From positions 52,994 through 116,993 of the forward strand of contig JAFKAC010000144.1 in NCBI GenBank assembly GCA_025766275.1: a stretch of DNA of 64,000 bases, in the 5' to 3' direction. The DNA comes from Lactarius indigo. Taxonomy: Eukaryota > Basidiomycota > Agaricomycetes > Russulales > Russulaceae. The notes beneath the pieces were generated by a model that did not search any database, was not told the origin of the DNA, and worked only from the letters and a program-made list of their open reading frames with translations. The position numbers and the translations under genes are program-made. How positions within the stretch are numbered: position 1 is the stretch's first letter; each line of letters opens with the position of its first letter. Below, one piece after another: positions 63,501 through 64,000 of the stretch.

Positions 63501-64000
63501 CGATTGCCGGTGGCGTCACAGGTGGCCTTGCGGTTTTGCTTGCGATTGGGACCATTGCCTTCGTAAAGCGGCGTCAACGGAAACGAAGTCATAGAACGAC
63601 ATCAGTTGGGTTTCACTCAGCTTCATTTTCCTGAGAACTTACAGACGAGGGCACGTAGGTCGCAGTGGCACCGTACACTGACAGCTCAACAGAGTCAGCA
63701 CTTGCGAGGCGGTACCGCTGACGTAGGGCCTCAACAGACTGGCAACAACAGTTGGCCCACCGCCCGTTTTTCCCAGAGTACTCACCTTACCCAGCACCAC
63801 CTGTGGTGTCTATCCCCGTCGGTTGTCGGTAAGGAGCTTGCGCAGCTCCGCTCAAACGCATCGCGGTCCCAATCCACGGACAGACGACCATCCGACCTCT
63901 CTTTAACCGCCACCACCGACGGGGGCGTGCCTGGGGGTCTACCAGCTGAGGCCACATCTCCATCGGAAGCTCGGAGACTTCGGTCAGAAGTGGACCTTTG
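60516..64000 (+). pseudogene. Glutaminase A-type gene (GtaA; DUF5127/DUF4965/DUF1793), decayed, runs off the edge
   Basis: ATG 60516 begins a signal peptide (MIHLSILLFPLFYYGRAQQ) and IPLAVRSPYL, typical of secreted fungal glutaminase A. Many exon pieces follow: QVIVWSTTSNNNAIYHTV, TDTNFRSISPNFAVFA, DPAIDYTDLSGATQQRS, LVSLATAQVYGSTQL, AFPAFMYIDPKLGG, MLIMTYAHARASGDGSL, SLGYNLFADVWLNTGVV and PIEYDSTIGITILGGA. The coding frame is broken by a TAA at 60912-60914 and by apparent indels near 60,810, 61,285, 61,435, 61,535, 62,600 and 62,765 that introns do not explain. A C-terminal glycine-rich transmembrane segment and RRQRKR anchor follow at about 63,490-63,590, then a tail open to the edge. Sequencing error could mimic some lesions. 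Confidence 0.8.

Noticed and set aside
1..64000. tRNA, rRNA or CRISPR features
   Set aside because: I scanned for tRNA B-box-like GGTTCGA and for regularly spaced repeats and found none that could be supported by eye.

Overview
The window looks like a piece of a filamentous basidiomycete genome, most likely an Agaricomycete; a Rhizoctonia/Ceratobasidium-like fungus is my guess, not something the sequence proves. Reasons: genes are eukaryotic, split by many short GT..AG introns (about 54-100 nt), sit close together on both strands, and lie beside Tf1/sushi-type Ty3/Gypsy chromoviruses and a LINE with APE, reverse transcriptase and RNase H domains. I saw no rRNA, tRNA, CRISPR or bacterial-style operon.

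Region 1 (1-24,141) is a nest of retroelements. A LINE on the minus strand is the oldest layer. It was split by an outer Gypsy element (8007-23704, target duplication AGAAC). The gag gene of that element was then split by an inner Gypsy element (14244-22129, target duplication CCTTT). At the left edge a relative of the inner element, in plus orientation, abuts and apparently interrupts the 3' end of the LINE; its LTR carries a further 616-bp insertion flanked by CCTAG. Both complete Gypsy elements share five traits: an 11-nt match between the predicted RNA 5' end and the primer-binding site (self-priming), a -1 slippery heptamer between gag and pol, a C-terminal chromodomain, a gag frame with GTG where AUG is expected, and an extra open frame between pol and the 3' LTR. 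Stops and LTR differences are almost all CpG-type transitions, which points to methylation-linked decay.

Region 2 (24.1-33.9 kb) is gene-poor. It holds two diverged copies of an unrecognised locus (25.6-27.5 and 30.6-32.0 kb), a pair of strong hairpins, a minisatellite, one member of a small lineage-specific gene family (28,332-29,094; its paralogue is at 49,751-50,556) and a small three-exon gene (32,835-33,274).

Region 3 (33.9-64 kb) is gene-dense housekeeping DNA: TFIIB, a THO-complex WD40 subunit (THOC3/Tex1-like), an epoxide hydrolase, a Barentsz/CASC3-domain protein, the LYR-motif complex I subunit NDUFB9, the RNA polymerase I factor RRN3, a predicted seven-helix membrane protein, a peroxisomal MaoC-type hydratase ending in SKL, the mitochondrial ATPase AFG1, an F-box-like protein, the urease accessory protein UreF, and a decayed glutaminase A-type gene running off the right edge. 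For nearly all of these I traced exons to splice sites that keep one frame from start to stop. NDUFB9 and RRN3 diverge from a 134-bp shared promoter.
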